Source: Bacteroidota bacterium
Lineage (GTDB): Bacteria > Bacteroidota > Bacteroidia > JABEUT01
Length of the DNA stretch: 44,142 nt
Assembly: GCA_013289395.1 (NCBI GenBank)
Contig: JABCZY010000004.1
Location: forward strand, 1 to 44,142
Direction: 5' to 3'
A model generated the notes under the pieces. It was not told the origin of the DNA. It worked only from the letters and a program-made list of their open reading frames with translations, and ran no database searches. Made by a program: the position numbers and the translations under genes. Shown piece after piece: positions 1 to 7,870 of the stretch (the first letter of the stretch is position 1; the number at the start of each line of letters is the position of its first letter).

Positions 1-333
1 GTTATTCCTCTCACTTACACGGTAAGTAATGGTATAGTCACCAGGCTTATTATTTAGCTTATGATGGTTCTTATTATGTGTAGGTATCCAGGCCCAAACA
101 GGAAACCCATAAAAACAAGTCAGCCACCAATCGGTGAGCATATTCAATGTTTTGTTCTTCCACATTGGCAAATGGTTATGGTTATGAGCCATAACAGCTA
201 CTGTAACCGCCATAAAAAGGCACCATACATAAAGTATTGGATTCAATGATTTAAGGTTCCATTGAACAATAAGCAACCCTGTGGTTATTGCCATGTAAAT
301 AAGCGATTTAATATCTGCCCTGTGTCGTAGCAT
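1..333 (-). CDS. Fatty acid desaturase family protein, N-terminal part (runs off the left edge)
   Basis: The minus strand is open from an ATG at 331-333 to base 1, giving 111 codons with no stop, so the rest of the gene lies outside the window. The protein has an early hydrophobic segment and then two histidine-rich boxes: AHNHNH at about residues 49-54 and THNKNHHK at about 85-92. These match the first two di-iron-binding boxes of membrane fatty acid desaturases (PF00487), which insert double bonds into acyl chains in the cytoplasmic membrane. The third box, expected near the C-terminus, cannot be seen. A Bacteroidota-type -7 box lies about 90 bp upstream at 420-427. The family is fairly secure from the two boxes; the substrate is unknown. 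Confidence 0.75.
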   Translation of the reverse strand, partial: MLRHRADIKSLIYMAITTGLLIVQWNLKSLNPILYVWCLFMAVTVAVMAHNHNHLPMWKNKTLNMLTDWWLTCFYGFPVWAWIPTHNKNHHKLNNKPGDYTITYRVSERNN

Positions 334-419
334 ATTAATGGAATAAAAAAATTATGAATTTCCGTAGGGTCCGGCGAACTGAGTAGTCGCCACTGTTGAC
401 AAGGAATACTTACCCGGTA

Positions 420-427
420 CAAAGGTA
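420..427 (-). promoter_or_regulatory. -7 box TACCTTTG, candidate promoter of the desaturase
   Basis: Read on the minus strand this is TACCTTTG, a perfect match to the Bacteroidota -7 consensus TAnnTTTG. No clear -33 TTTG was found at normal spacing. The predicted leader of about 80 nt holds a small hairpin (GGCGA/TCGCC arms at 373-377 and 387-391). Confidence 0.45.
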
Positions 428-515
428 GTCTTAAATTGTGAGCCATTTACATTTCACTGCAAAGAATCTAAAAAACTTTACGCCCGGTAAGGGTTCCTGG
501 CTTATAACTTCTTAG

Positions 516-1835
516 TCAACTCTGTGAGAGGGAGTTAATATCTGCAGACTGTGTTGCTTTTCCTGTTAACACTGAAATAAGCAGCCCAATATTAATTAAT
601 ACCAATGGTGGAATTGGTATATGAAATCTGTTATTCTGCCAAAAACTTATGCCTGATATAAGTATTAATGCGACAGGTATTATCCAAAGTAAAATACAAT
701 ATAAAAGCAGCTTGTTTTTAAGTTTTCGTCGCAATAGAAAAACAAGAACGATAAGGGCGCCAGCTATGAAAGAAATTAAAAGATTCATATAACCCGAAAC
801 TGTAGTACACATATTTCTAAATACCTGCAATGCTTTATCATTGTCTTGTGATATTGCAAAATCACCACCTTGCGCTGAGTTAAAGTAAATATCAATGCAT
901 AGCGCTTTGAATAATTTTATTTTGTTATATTTCACATTGTGCCACATATCATTACTGGCCATGTATTTTATGCTATCCCATTCACCTTTGTTAAAATAAT
1001 TCCAATATTCTTTTCCTCTTCTATTTTTTTCAAGATGTAAGTCGTCCCCTGTTTCCATGGAATGTACATATGAACCTATGTAGACATATACTGTTTTCTG
1101 ACCGTCGATTGAAAGTGTAAATGTTCCATAGTCTTTTTTCATCAGCAGCATCTGCCCCAGTATAATAGTAATGCCTGATAAAATGATCATTAAAAATGTC
1201 CTCATTTTTTTAAAACCAATGCTGTTTCTTTTTTTTATTACATGTACTAAAATCAGGAAAAGCAACACGGGTAGCAAAACCATCAGAATGGGCCTTGTGA
1301 TTATTGAATAACAGTAAATAAAAAACGCCCAGCCAAGTGAAGTAATATTTTCAGTTACTATATATTTTGCGGTAAAATAAGCTATGAGGGTGAGAATGAA
1401 AGTGTAAATGGTTTCAGAGAGGGCAAAGTTCACGTATTCTATATTACCTATCAGAATGCAAAATATACATGCACTAAGTAAAGCAATCTTTTTATTACCT
1501 GTTAACAAATTAAGTGTTTTGAATATGAGGATAGAAGTGAATATCCAGGCAATGAAATTCAGAAACACACCCCAATAAATAATAGTGCTATAGTCAGCTT
1601 TAAAAACGCAGGGTATTCCTAAAAGCAGTGGGTACCCCTCCCCTCTTTCAATGTTAGCTTTAAAACCTTGTTGATACATCTCTTTCGCAGCTTCAATATA
1701 ACCACTGGTATCTAAACCCTGGTGGCCCTCAATTACATAATAGTGGAAAGTTGGCAAGAGAAAGCTGACAACGAAATAGAATACAATAGAAATACCTACT
1801 ATAATATATATTTCTTTTTTATTACGCGTCTTCAT
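516..1835 (-). CDS. Polytopic membrane protein resembling GT-C glycosyltransferases
   Basis: A 439-residue protein with about 11 predicted membrane segments. The first periplasmic loop has an acidic residue and a Pro-containing pattern (LDTSGYIEAA near 41-50, then RGEGYPLLLG near 64-73). Later comes LSETIYTF. This layout is typical of GT-C-fold glycosyltransferases (PMT/ArnT-like), which use polyprenyl-phosphate sugars on the outer face of the inner membrane. It lies divergent from the sulfotransferase/transketolase glycan cluster, so a part in the same glycan pathway is plausible but inferred. The fold assignment is moderate; donor and acceptor are unknown. Confidence 0.6.
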   Translation of the reverse strand: MKTRNKKEIYIIVGISIVFYFVVSFLLPTFHYYVIEGHQGLDTSGYIEAAKEMYQQGFKANIERGEGYPLLLGIPCVFKADYSTIIYWGVFLNFIAWIFTSILIFKTLNLLTGNKKIALLSACIFCILIGNIEYVNFALSETIYTFILTLIAYFTAKYIVTENITSLGWAFFIYCYSIITRPILMVLLPVLLFLILVHVIKKRNSIGFKKMRTFLMIILSGITIILGQMLLMKKDYGTFTLSIDGQKTVYVYIGSYVHSMETGDDLHLEKNRRGKEYWNYFNKGEWDSIKYMASNDMWHNVKYNKIKLFKALCIDIYFNSAQGGDFAISQDNDKALQVFRNMCTTVSGYMNLLISFIAGALIVLVFLLRRKLKNKLLLYCILLWIIPVALILISGISFWQNNRFHIPIPPLVLINIGLLISVLTGKATQSADINSLSQS

Positions 1836-1882
1836 TTTTTATGCACTTCTAATATCGCCTAAACCAGTGGGCGAGTGAATAT

Positions 1883-1890
1883 CAAAATTA
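1883..1890 (-). promoter_or_regulatory. -7 box TAATTTTG, candidate promoter of the GT-C-like gene
   Basis: On the minus strand the sequence is TAATTTTG, matching TAnnTTTG, about 48 bp upstream of the ATG at 1835. No good -33 element was seen. Confidence 0.35.
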
Positions 1891-2235
1891 GCAAAATATA
1901 TGAGAGGATCTTTACTAATCCTGCTCCATTCCTACGGCTCAAGTTACTAACGACGACTATGGTGATGCTGGGTTTCCAAGTGCTTTCGGTCCATTCTCAT
2001 CCTGAAATACACGAATGAAATTACGCTTCACACTTTATTCATTTTAAAAATTGGAAATGATCCCTCTTTCTTTTATATACCGTCAGGGCTATTTGTTTAG
2101 AAGATCAATCTTCATACTATTTTTCTAAGCATAAAGTCTTATATTTACAGAATACAGAATAACTACAAGCGGTATTTCTTAATGATTAGCTCTAAAGCAT
2201 ATTTAGTTGACCTACTCACGTTTAAGTATTAGTAA
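1891..2235. other. Intergenic region between divergent genes
   Basis: About 400 bp (1836-2235) separate the GT-C-like gene from the transketolase-led cluster. No convincing ORF was found. There is a small inverted repeat at 2100-2113 (arms GAAGAT/ATCTTC). A stretch at 1925-2030 could encode a short minus-strand peptide, but without support. The promoter of the + cluster must lie here; no consensus -7 box was found, only the loose match TATATTTA near 2150. Confidence 0.4.
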
Positions 2236-3039
2236 ATGCATGAATCTATTACATTAAAGAGCTTACAAGGTAAATTAAGACTGAAAATGCTTGATTTATA
2301 TAAAATGGCAAATGCGGGGCATATAGGTTGCTCCCTAAGTTGCATTGATATTCTAATTGCCTCTTTGATTTTACGAAAGATTGAATCTGATGACTTTATA
2401 TTATCAAAAGGCCATGCTGCCGGTGCTTTATACGTTTGCCTTAATTATAAGGGTGAGCTTACCGATGAGCAATTAATGACTTATTATAAGAACGGAACAT
2501 CATTACCGGCACATCCTGCAGCAGGTAAACATGCAGGCATACCTTTTGCTACCGGCTCACTTGGTCATGGACTACCTATAGGTTGTGGTATTGCTAAAGC
2601 CAACAAAATGAAAAAAACAGATGGGTATGTATATGTTGTTATGAGTGATGGAGAAACTAATGAGGGTACAACATGGGAAGCTTCTCATTTTGCAATAACC
2701 CACAAACTGGATAACTTGATTGCAATTATTGACCGTAACGGAATACAGGGTTTTGGCAATACAAAAAATATATTAGGAGATACCGCAGCGCCAGATTTAT
2801 GGAAGAACTTGGGATATGATATGAGAGAGGTTGAAGGCCATGATGTAACAAAAATAGTTGAAACTATAGATGAGTTAAAAGGACTAAAAAATGGCAGGCC
2901 TAAACTTATTATTGCGAATACAATCAAGGGTAAGGGGGTGTCTTTTATGGAAAATGAGATGGCATGGCACTATTTACCAATGAATGGGGAGCAATTTGAA
3001 AAAGCTAAGCTGGAAATTGAAAAAAATTACTTGAGCTAA
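2236..3039 (+). CDS. Transketolase, N-terminal (ThDP-binding) subunit of a split enzyme
   Basis: A 267-residue protein matching only the N-terminal pyrophosphate-binding domain of transketolase. Visible features are the conserved His region AGHIGCSLS near 27-35, SKGHAAG near 57-63, GSLGHGLPIG near 107-116, and the ThDP/Mg motif SDGETNEG ending in DRN (normally GDG...N; here the first Gly is Ser). Transketolase moves a two-carbon ketol unit between sugars. The C-terminal half with the catalytic Glu is encoded separately at 6900-7808, four genes downstream. The next gene starts 2 bp after this stop, so this is the first gene of an operon. Central-metabolism transketolase is usually one chain of about 660 residues, so this pair probably serves the local sugar pathway (inference). 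Confidence 0.9.
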   Translation: MHESITLKSLQGKLRLKMLDLYKMANAGHIGCSLSCIDILIASLILRKIESDDFILSKGHAAGALYVCLNYKGELTDEQLMTYYKNGTSLPAHPAAGKHAGIPFATGSLGHGLPIGCGIAKANKMKKTDGYVYVVMSDGETNEGTTWEASHFAITHKLDNLIAIIDRNGIQGFGNTKNILGDTAAPDLWKNLGYDMREVEGHDVTKIVETIDELKGLKNGRPKLIIANTIKGKGVSFMENEMAWHYLPMNGEQFEKAKLEIEKNYLS

Positions 3040-3041
3040 GT

Positions 3042-4067
3042 ATGAATTCTCCTTATTCTATTTCTGAAGATTCGGTAAAGCAATTAAATTCTTTGCCAGG
3101 GCCAATTGCAGTTTTTGGCGCAGGTGGCTTTATTGGTATAAACCTATTGCTTGCAATTCTTGAACATAGAAAAGATGTATATGGTATATCTCAGGATCAT
3201 CAAAATAATTGGAGACTCAGCGCATCTCATGTGCCAATGACCAATTTATTATCATGCGATATAAATGACTTTACGCAGTTAAAAGAAGTTATTGAAAATC
3301 TTAAGCCTAAGACAATTTTTAATCTTGCGGCCTACGGAGCCTACCCCAAGCAAACAGAATACAAAAAAACATACCAAACTAATTTTAATTCCAGCATTGA
3401 TATGTTGGAAATATTGAAAAAACAAGGCTTTTCCGCATACGTGTATGCGGGCTCTAGTTCTGAATACGGAATAAATAGCGCAGCTCCGAGTGAGACAGCT
3501 GAACTAATGCCCAATAGTCATTATGCAGTTTCAAAAACCGCCATTTCTTCTGCTTTAAAATATTACGGCCTTATTGAAAAACTTCCGGTGATCAATCTTC
3601 GCCTCTATTCCGTATATGGTCCATGGGAAGAACCTGACAGACTTATACCTGTTCTGATTTCGCATGCCCGTAAAAACAAATTTCCACCATTTGTACAACC
3701 TGATATTTCAAGAGATTTTATATATATTACAGACGTTGTTGCTGCTTTTATTGCAGCTGCAGCTAATGCCGAAAGTAACCTCATCAAAGGCCAATCATTT
3801 AATATTGGTACAGGTAATAAAACTACTATACGCGAATTAGCTATTAAGACAAAAAACATTTGCAATATTAATGAAGACCCCTTGTTTGGCAATATGCAAA
3901 ACCGGAATTGGGATGTGCCGGATTGGTACGCAAATGCGGAAAAGGTTGCAAAAGAGCTCAAGTGGAAATACAGAATTGAATTGGAAGAAGGGTTAAAAAA
4001 AGTTATTGCATGGCAACATGAAGTTGGTTTTGATAATGCTTACTGGAATTGGACAAATAAAATATGA
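3042..4067 (+). CDS. NAD-dependent epimerase/dehydratase (extended SDR)
   Basis: A 341-residue extended short-chain dehydrogenase acting on nucleotide sugars. The Rossmann motif GAGGFIG is at about 26-32, the catalytic Ser lies in AGSSSEYG (about 136-143), and the catalytic YAVSK is near 161-165. LRLYSVYGPWEEPDR and SRDFIYITDVV match the substrate-binding parts of the UDP-glucose-4-epimerase/GDP-mannose-dehydratase group. The exact substrate cannot be read from sequence. It overlaps the next gene by 4 bp (ATGA) and follows the transketolase N-half by 2 bp, so translation is probably coupled. It likely makes or remodels the sugar on which the neighbouring enzymes act. Confidence 0.88.
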   Translation: MNSPYSISEDSVKQLNSLPGPIAVFGAGGFIGINLLLAILEHRKDVYGISQDHQNNWRLSASHVPMTNLLSCDINDFTQLKEVIENLKPKTIFNLAAYGAYPKQTEYKKTYQTNFNSSIDMLEILKKQGFSAYVYAGSSSEYGINSAAPSETAELMPNSHYAVSKTAISSALKYYGLIEKLPVINLRLYSVYGPWEEPDRLIPVLISHARKNKFPPFVQPDISRDFIYITDVVAAFIAAAANAESNLIKGQSFNIGTGNKTTIRELAIKTKNICNINEDPLFGNMQNRNWDVPDWYANAEKVAKELKWKYRIELEEGLKKVIAWQHEVGFDNAYWNWTNKI

Positions 4068-4747
4068 GTAACAATTTATACTCCATTATACTTCCCGCAT
4101 ATAAACAGGAAAACCAGATTTCATTATTATATGAAACCTATGTAAATGCCCTTAGTTTGCTAAGTGACCCATGGGAATTGATATTTGTTATAAATGGGCA
4201 AAAAGATAATTCGCAAAAAATATTAGAAGATCTCTCAAAACATGATCCCAGAATTAAAATTCATTATCTTGAAAAAGGTGGATGGGGCAGGGCAGTTAAA
4301 TATGGCGTATCGGTTGCTACAGGTGAGTTTATTTGCTACACTAATTCAGCAAGAACCAATATTGACGATTTGATCCTAATGTTAAAATACGCTAAAATAA
4401 ATGACAAAGCAATTATAAAAGCCACCCGTATTGTAAGAGAAAGTTTCTTCAGGAAGTTTGGTTCAATACTTTATAATTTTGGGAACAGGTTTCTTTTCAA
4501 AACCCCTGTTTGGGATGTAAATGGTACGCCAAAAATTATTCCCAGAAAAATGCTTGATCTATTCGAAATTGTTTCAGACGATGACTTGATAGATGCAGAA
4601 ATTATGGCTAGGTGCTTTAAAAGCAAAATGATGATAATTGAAATACCTGTTATATCAACTACTCGAATCAGCGGTAAAAGCACAACCAACATACGTTCAG
4701 CATTTAAGATGTACTGGGGCTTATTTAAATTAAAGAAGATAATATGA
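4064..4747 (+). CDS. Glycosyltransferase family 2-like protein
   Basis: A 227-residue GT-A-fold protein. The N-terminus (YSIILPAYKQE, near residues 6-16, then LIFVINGQKDNS) is the GT2 nucleotide-binding start, and GGWGRAVKYGVSVATGEFI matches the polyprenol-phosphate glycosyltransferase pattern before the metal site. The usual Asp-x-Asp is absent: the position reads YTNSART instead of a DADLQ-type motif. Either metal binding differs or the enzyme has changed activity. It has no C-terminal membrane helices. It overlaps both neighbours by 4 bp (ATGA at each end), placing it firmly in the operon. Confidence 0.8.
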   Translation: MSNNLYSIILPAYKQENQISLLYETYVNALSLLSDPWELIFVINGQKDNSQKILEDLSKHDPRIKIHYLEKGGWGRAVKYGVSVATGEFICYTNSARTNIDDLILMLKYAKINDKAIIKATRIVRESFFRKFGSILYNFGNRFLFKTPVWDVNGTPKIIPRKMLDLFEIVSDDDLIDAEIMARCFKSKMMIIEIPVISTTRISGKSTTNIRSAFKMYWGLFKLKKII

Positions 4748-5913
4748 GGAGCGCTGAACGTATATGGAAGAAACAGAATGAAGCCTTCCGTAATCCCCTA
4801 CAGGTTATTTCGTCATCAATTGCTGATTCCGGCATCACTGCTGATTCATTAACCAATATACCTGATACAGGATTTGTTCATTTACTCAGAAGGCTTGGTA
4901 TTACTTTATTAGTAACCCGTGAGTATGAAAATATGGCAATGGCCCTTTATTCAGGTTCGAAAGGGATCTCTCAAACATTTATGCCACTCCCTCACCCTTC
5001 TGGTATTGCGGTTGACAGAAAGAAAAATGCAGTATATATCGCAGCAACAAGAAACCCCAATCAGTTAATAGAGTTCTGCCCCTCAATAACAAGCATTCCC
5101 AGAAAAGAAACCAAAATAAAACCTTTGCACACAGGTTATCTTTTGCCTTCACGGATAAAGTTCTATCCCGGTTGTTATTATTTTCATGATCTTGCCATTA
5201 TTGGCAAGGATCTATACGCCAATTCAGTTGGAATGAATGGTGTAATAAAAGTAGATTGGGGGAAAAGCTCAGAGGAAGATTTGACATGGTTCCCTAACTG
5301 TATTAAAGACAAGAAGGGAAATCCTTTAACCAATGCCAATTACATACAACTTAATTCAATTGCAGCAGGAAAATCAATTAATAGCTCCTTTTTTACTGCA
5401 TCAGGTTCCAAGATAATTAAACAACGGCCGGGGCAAGCAGATTATCCGGTGGATAAAAAGGGAGTTATTTTTTCGGGCCGAACAGGTGAGCCTATTGTAA
5501 AGGGCCTTACCCGCCCGCATTCAGCCAAGCTTTATAAGGGAAAAATATACGTAAACAATAGTGGGTATGGTGAATTTGGCCTTATTGAAAACGGAAAATT
5601 TAAGATACTTGCGACACTGCCTGGATGGACAAGAGGCCTCTGTATTTACAAGGATATTGCTTTTATTGGTGTTTCAAGGGTATTACCTAAATTCAGACAG
5701 TATGCACCGGGTATTAGCAATACGAAACAAGTATGTAGTATATTTGCTTTCTCGCTCACTGAAAAGAAAATTTGCGGAAAAATAGAATGGCCTTTCGGGA
5801 ATCAGGTTTTTGGAATAGATTATATAGATAGTTCTGTAAGCAAGGGATTTTATTATGAAACTACAGCACCGGTTAGTGAAATTGAAACAACTGTTTTTTA
5901 TACTTCTAAGTAA
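4744..5913 (+). CDS. DUF4915 / TIGR03032 family protein
   Basis: A 389-residue protein of unknown enzymatic function. The repeated strand-rich blocks suggest a beta-propeller. Family-typical segments are YYFHDLAI (near 140), LTRPHSAKLYKGKIYVNNSGYGEFG (near 255-280) and LPGWTRGLCIYKDIAFIGVSR (near 290-315). Such proteins often sit beside glycosyltransferases, and here the next gene is a sulfotransferase, suggesting a binding or modifying role in glycan synthesis (inference). No signal peptide, so it is probably cytoplasmic. It starts inside the stop of the GT2 gene (ATGA overlap). Family assignment rests on recognised motifs, not a search. Confidence 0.72.
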   Translation: MRSAERIWKKQNEAFRNPLQVISSSIADSGITADSLTNIPDTGFVHLLRRLGITLLVTREYENMAMALYSGSKGISQTFMPLPHPSGIAVDRKKNAVYIAATRNPNQLIEFCPSITSIPRKETKIKPLHTGYLLPSRIKFYPGCYYFHDLAIIGKDLYANSVGMNGVIKVDWGKSSEEDLTWFPNCIKDKKGNPLTNANYIQLNSIAAGKSINSSFFTASGSKIIKQRPGQADYPVDKKGVIFSGRTGEPIVKGLTRPHSAKLYKGKIYVNNSGYGEFGLIENGKFKILATLPGWTRGLCIYKDIAFIGVSRVLPKFRQYAPGISNTKQVCSIFAFSLTEKKICGKIEWPFGNQVFGIDYIDSSVSKGFYYETTAPVSEIETTVFYTSK

Positions 5914-5948
5914 ATAATACCGATTTAATAATCAATAAATTAAAAACT

Positions 5949-6890
5949 ATGTCAAGTACTCCTTACAAAATGATAATGATCTCCGCAATGTATGAGAATG
6001 GAGGCAATACCACCCACAGGCTTATTGATGGGCATCCTCAGCTTTTCGTATACCCATTTGAGTCGCAGCCGGGAACTAAATATGTGAATGATTATTTTTC
6101 AAGTATGTATCCTTTAAAATATCGCTGGCCTCTTTTTCCCGGCACCGCTGCTGCTGAAGAAATGTATGAAATGATAATTGATGAGGAAGGTAAGGTTCGG
6201 TCGAAAACACCTAATAGCAGTAAATTCAAAGGGGCTGACTTTAGATTAGATGACAAAGACAGGAAAAAAGAATTTGTTCTTTTCTTAAAAAACAAACCAT
6301 TAACAAGAGCCAATGCTGTTGAAGCATTCTTCAGGTCTACATTTAAATCGTGGAAGAATTACAACCATAGCGGAAAGGAAAAAGCATATGTAGGATATAG
6401 CCCCATAATAGGTATTGATGGGGATAAAATTATCTCAGACTATGGTAAGAATGGGCATGTTTTACACGTAATAAGAAATCCTTTTTCAGCATATGCAGAC
6501 ACCAAAAAGAGAGCGGTGCCTTTGTCTATGGCTCATTACATAACAGGGTGGATATTGTGCCAATACCAGTCATTACTTTTTGCAGAGAAATATCCGAACA
6601 ACTACCATATAGTTAGGTTTGAAGATATTATTGAAAACCCTACAGAAGTGCTTGGTAAAGTATTATCAAAGATGGGGATCAGTAAAAGCTCAACGCTTGC
6701 TTATCCAAGTTGGAATGGAGAAAAACTTAAGGAAGTTTACCCTTGGGGAACAATAAGGATACCAACTGCTGAGGTGAATTTAAAAACCGCCAAAGAACTC
6801 AGTACCCAGGAAATAAAAGAAATTCATTCCCGGACAAATACTTATTTGAAGCTGCTTAATTATGAAGGTTTCTATAAGAAACTTGTATAA
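5949..6890 (+). CDS. PAPS-dependent sulfotransferase-like protein
   Basis: A 313-residue protein with the two sulfotransferase nucleotide-binding sites. The 5'-phosphosulfate loop is MYENGGNTTHRLIDGHP (about residues 14-30), followed by the FESQPGTKY region. The 3'-phosphate motif is HVIRNPFSAYADTKKR (about 175-190), the usual hhRxPxxxxxS/T pattern. FEDIIENP near 220 matches the conserved C-terminal part. Sulfotransferases move sulfate from PAPS to hydroxyl or amino groups; here the acceptor is probably a sugar of the local glycan (inference). It lies 35 bp after the DUF4915 gene and 9 bp before the transketolase C-half. An ATG at residue 8 is a possible alternative start. Confidence 0.8.
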   Translation: MSSTPYKMIMISAMYENGGNTTHRLIDGHPQLFVYPFESQPGTKYVNDYFSSMYPLKYRWPLFPGTAAAEEMYEMIIDEEGKVRSKTPNSSKFKGADFRLDDKDRKKEFVLFLKNKPLTRANAVEAFFRSTFKSWKNYNHSGKEKAYVGYSPIIGIDGDKIISDYGKNGHVLHVIRNPFSAYADTKKRAVPLSMAHYITGWILCQYQSLLFAEKYPNNYHIVRFEDIIENPTEVLGKVLSKMGISKSSTLAYPSWNGEKLKEVYPWGTIRIPTAEVNLKTAKELSTQEIKEIHSRTNTYLKLLNYEGFYKKLV

Positions 6891-6899
6891 TATTTCCTT

Positions 6900-7808
6900 T
6901 TGAGAAAAACGTTTTCAAATACAATTGAGGAACTTGCAACTTCAGATGAGAGTATATTATTCCTCACGGGTGATCTTGGATACAATGCTTTTGAAGGGCT
7001 ACAGGAAAAATTAGGAGATCGTTTTATTAATATGGGCGTAGCAGAGCAGAATATGGTAAGCGCTGCAGCAGGAATGGCCTATAAAGGATATAAGGTGTTT
7101 TGTTACAGCATTGCTCCTTTTATTGTGTATAGATGCCTCGAACAATTTCGTAACGATGTTTGTTTTCATGCTCTTCCGGTTTTCCTTATAGGAAATGGTG
7201 GAGGGTATGGATATGGCATTATGGGTTCATCGCACCATGCACTTGAAGATATAGCATGCCTGAGTGGCATGCAAAACAATGGGACATGGGTGCCTGCTTT
7301 CAATGATGATATAAAGCCTTTACTTACCGAAATAGTTGCGCAATCAAAACCAGCATACATCAGACTAGGGCTTGGTAAACCATCACCGGTTAAGCCAACA
7401 AGGCACGGTTCTTTTAACTGTATTTTTGAAAATAATAATGCAAAAGGAATAATAATTACACTTGGTCCGATTGCAAATAATGTTCTTGATGCCCTGTCAA
7501 CAAGTGGATTAAAAGATAAATTCAATCTCTTTTCACTTGTTTCTTTACCTTTAGTCGTTGATGATTATATGTATAAGAAAATGGCCGAATGTGAAAATAT
7601 ACTTGTGGTAGAAGAGCATATATCACTGGGTGGAATAGGGCAGCAAATCGGAAGCTTCCTCCTTGAAAAACAGATAAACCCAAAAAGGTTTATTTCTCTT
7701 TTCGCTAAAGGATATCCCGGTAAATTATATGGTGATCAGGCTTTTCATCAAAAATTATCGGGCCTGGATGCTGAAAATATTGCCAGGATACTAAAGGAAT
7801 TCATCTGA
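6900..7808 (+). CDS. Transketolase, C-terminal (pyrimidine-binding) subunit of a split enzyme
   Basis: A 302-residue protein matching the middle and C-terminal transketolase domains. The catalytic Glu that activates ThDP lies in NMGVAEQNM (near 44-52), followed by SAAAGMAYKGYKVFCYS. LVVEEHISLGGIGQQI near 237-252 is the typical C-terminal domain pattern. The start is a TTG 9 bp after the sulfotransferase stop; the next Met is inside a conserved segment, so TTG is preferred. It should pair with the ThDP/Mg-binding half at 2236-3039. Having the halves at opposite ends of a six-gene run is unusual. Confidence 0.88.
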   Translation: MRKTFSNTIEELATSDESILFLTGDLGYNAFEGLQEKLGDRFINMGVAEQNMVSAAAGMAYKGYKVFCYSIAPFIVYRCLEQFRNDVCFHALPVFLIGNGGGYGYGIMGSSHHALEDIACLSGMQNNGTWVPAFNDDIKPLLTEIVAQSKPAYIRLGLGKPSPVKPTRHGSFNCIFENNNAKGIIITLGPIANNVLDALSTSGLKDKFNLFSLVSLPLVVDDYMYKKMAECENILVVEEHISLGGIGQQIGSFLLEKQINPKRFISLFAKGYPGKLYGDQAFHQKLSGLDAENIARILKEFI

Positions 7809-7840
7809 AAATTACCTTAGTTTAGATTTGTGCCGCCTAA

Positions 7841-7870
7841 ACCAATAACATACTACGTAGTATTGGTCTT
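7841..7870. terminator. Inverted repeat between convergent genes, possible bidirectional terminator
   Basis: ACCAATA (7841-7847) pairs with TATTGGT (7861-7867). The interior also holds a perfect 14-bp palindrome (7850-7863, ATACTAC/GTAGTAT), so two alternative folds compete. It is followed by CTTT on the + side and lies in the 61-bp gap between the stops at 7808 and 7870. Confidence 0.4.

Noticed and set aside
61-249. 62-codon + frame at the left edge
   Set aside because: It is the antisense shadow of the desaturase gene, whose histidine boxes read on the minus strand.
2100-2113. GAAGAT/ATCTTC inverted repeat as operator
   Set aside because: Only 6-bp arms in AT-rich DNA and no clear promoter or regulator gene nearby.
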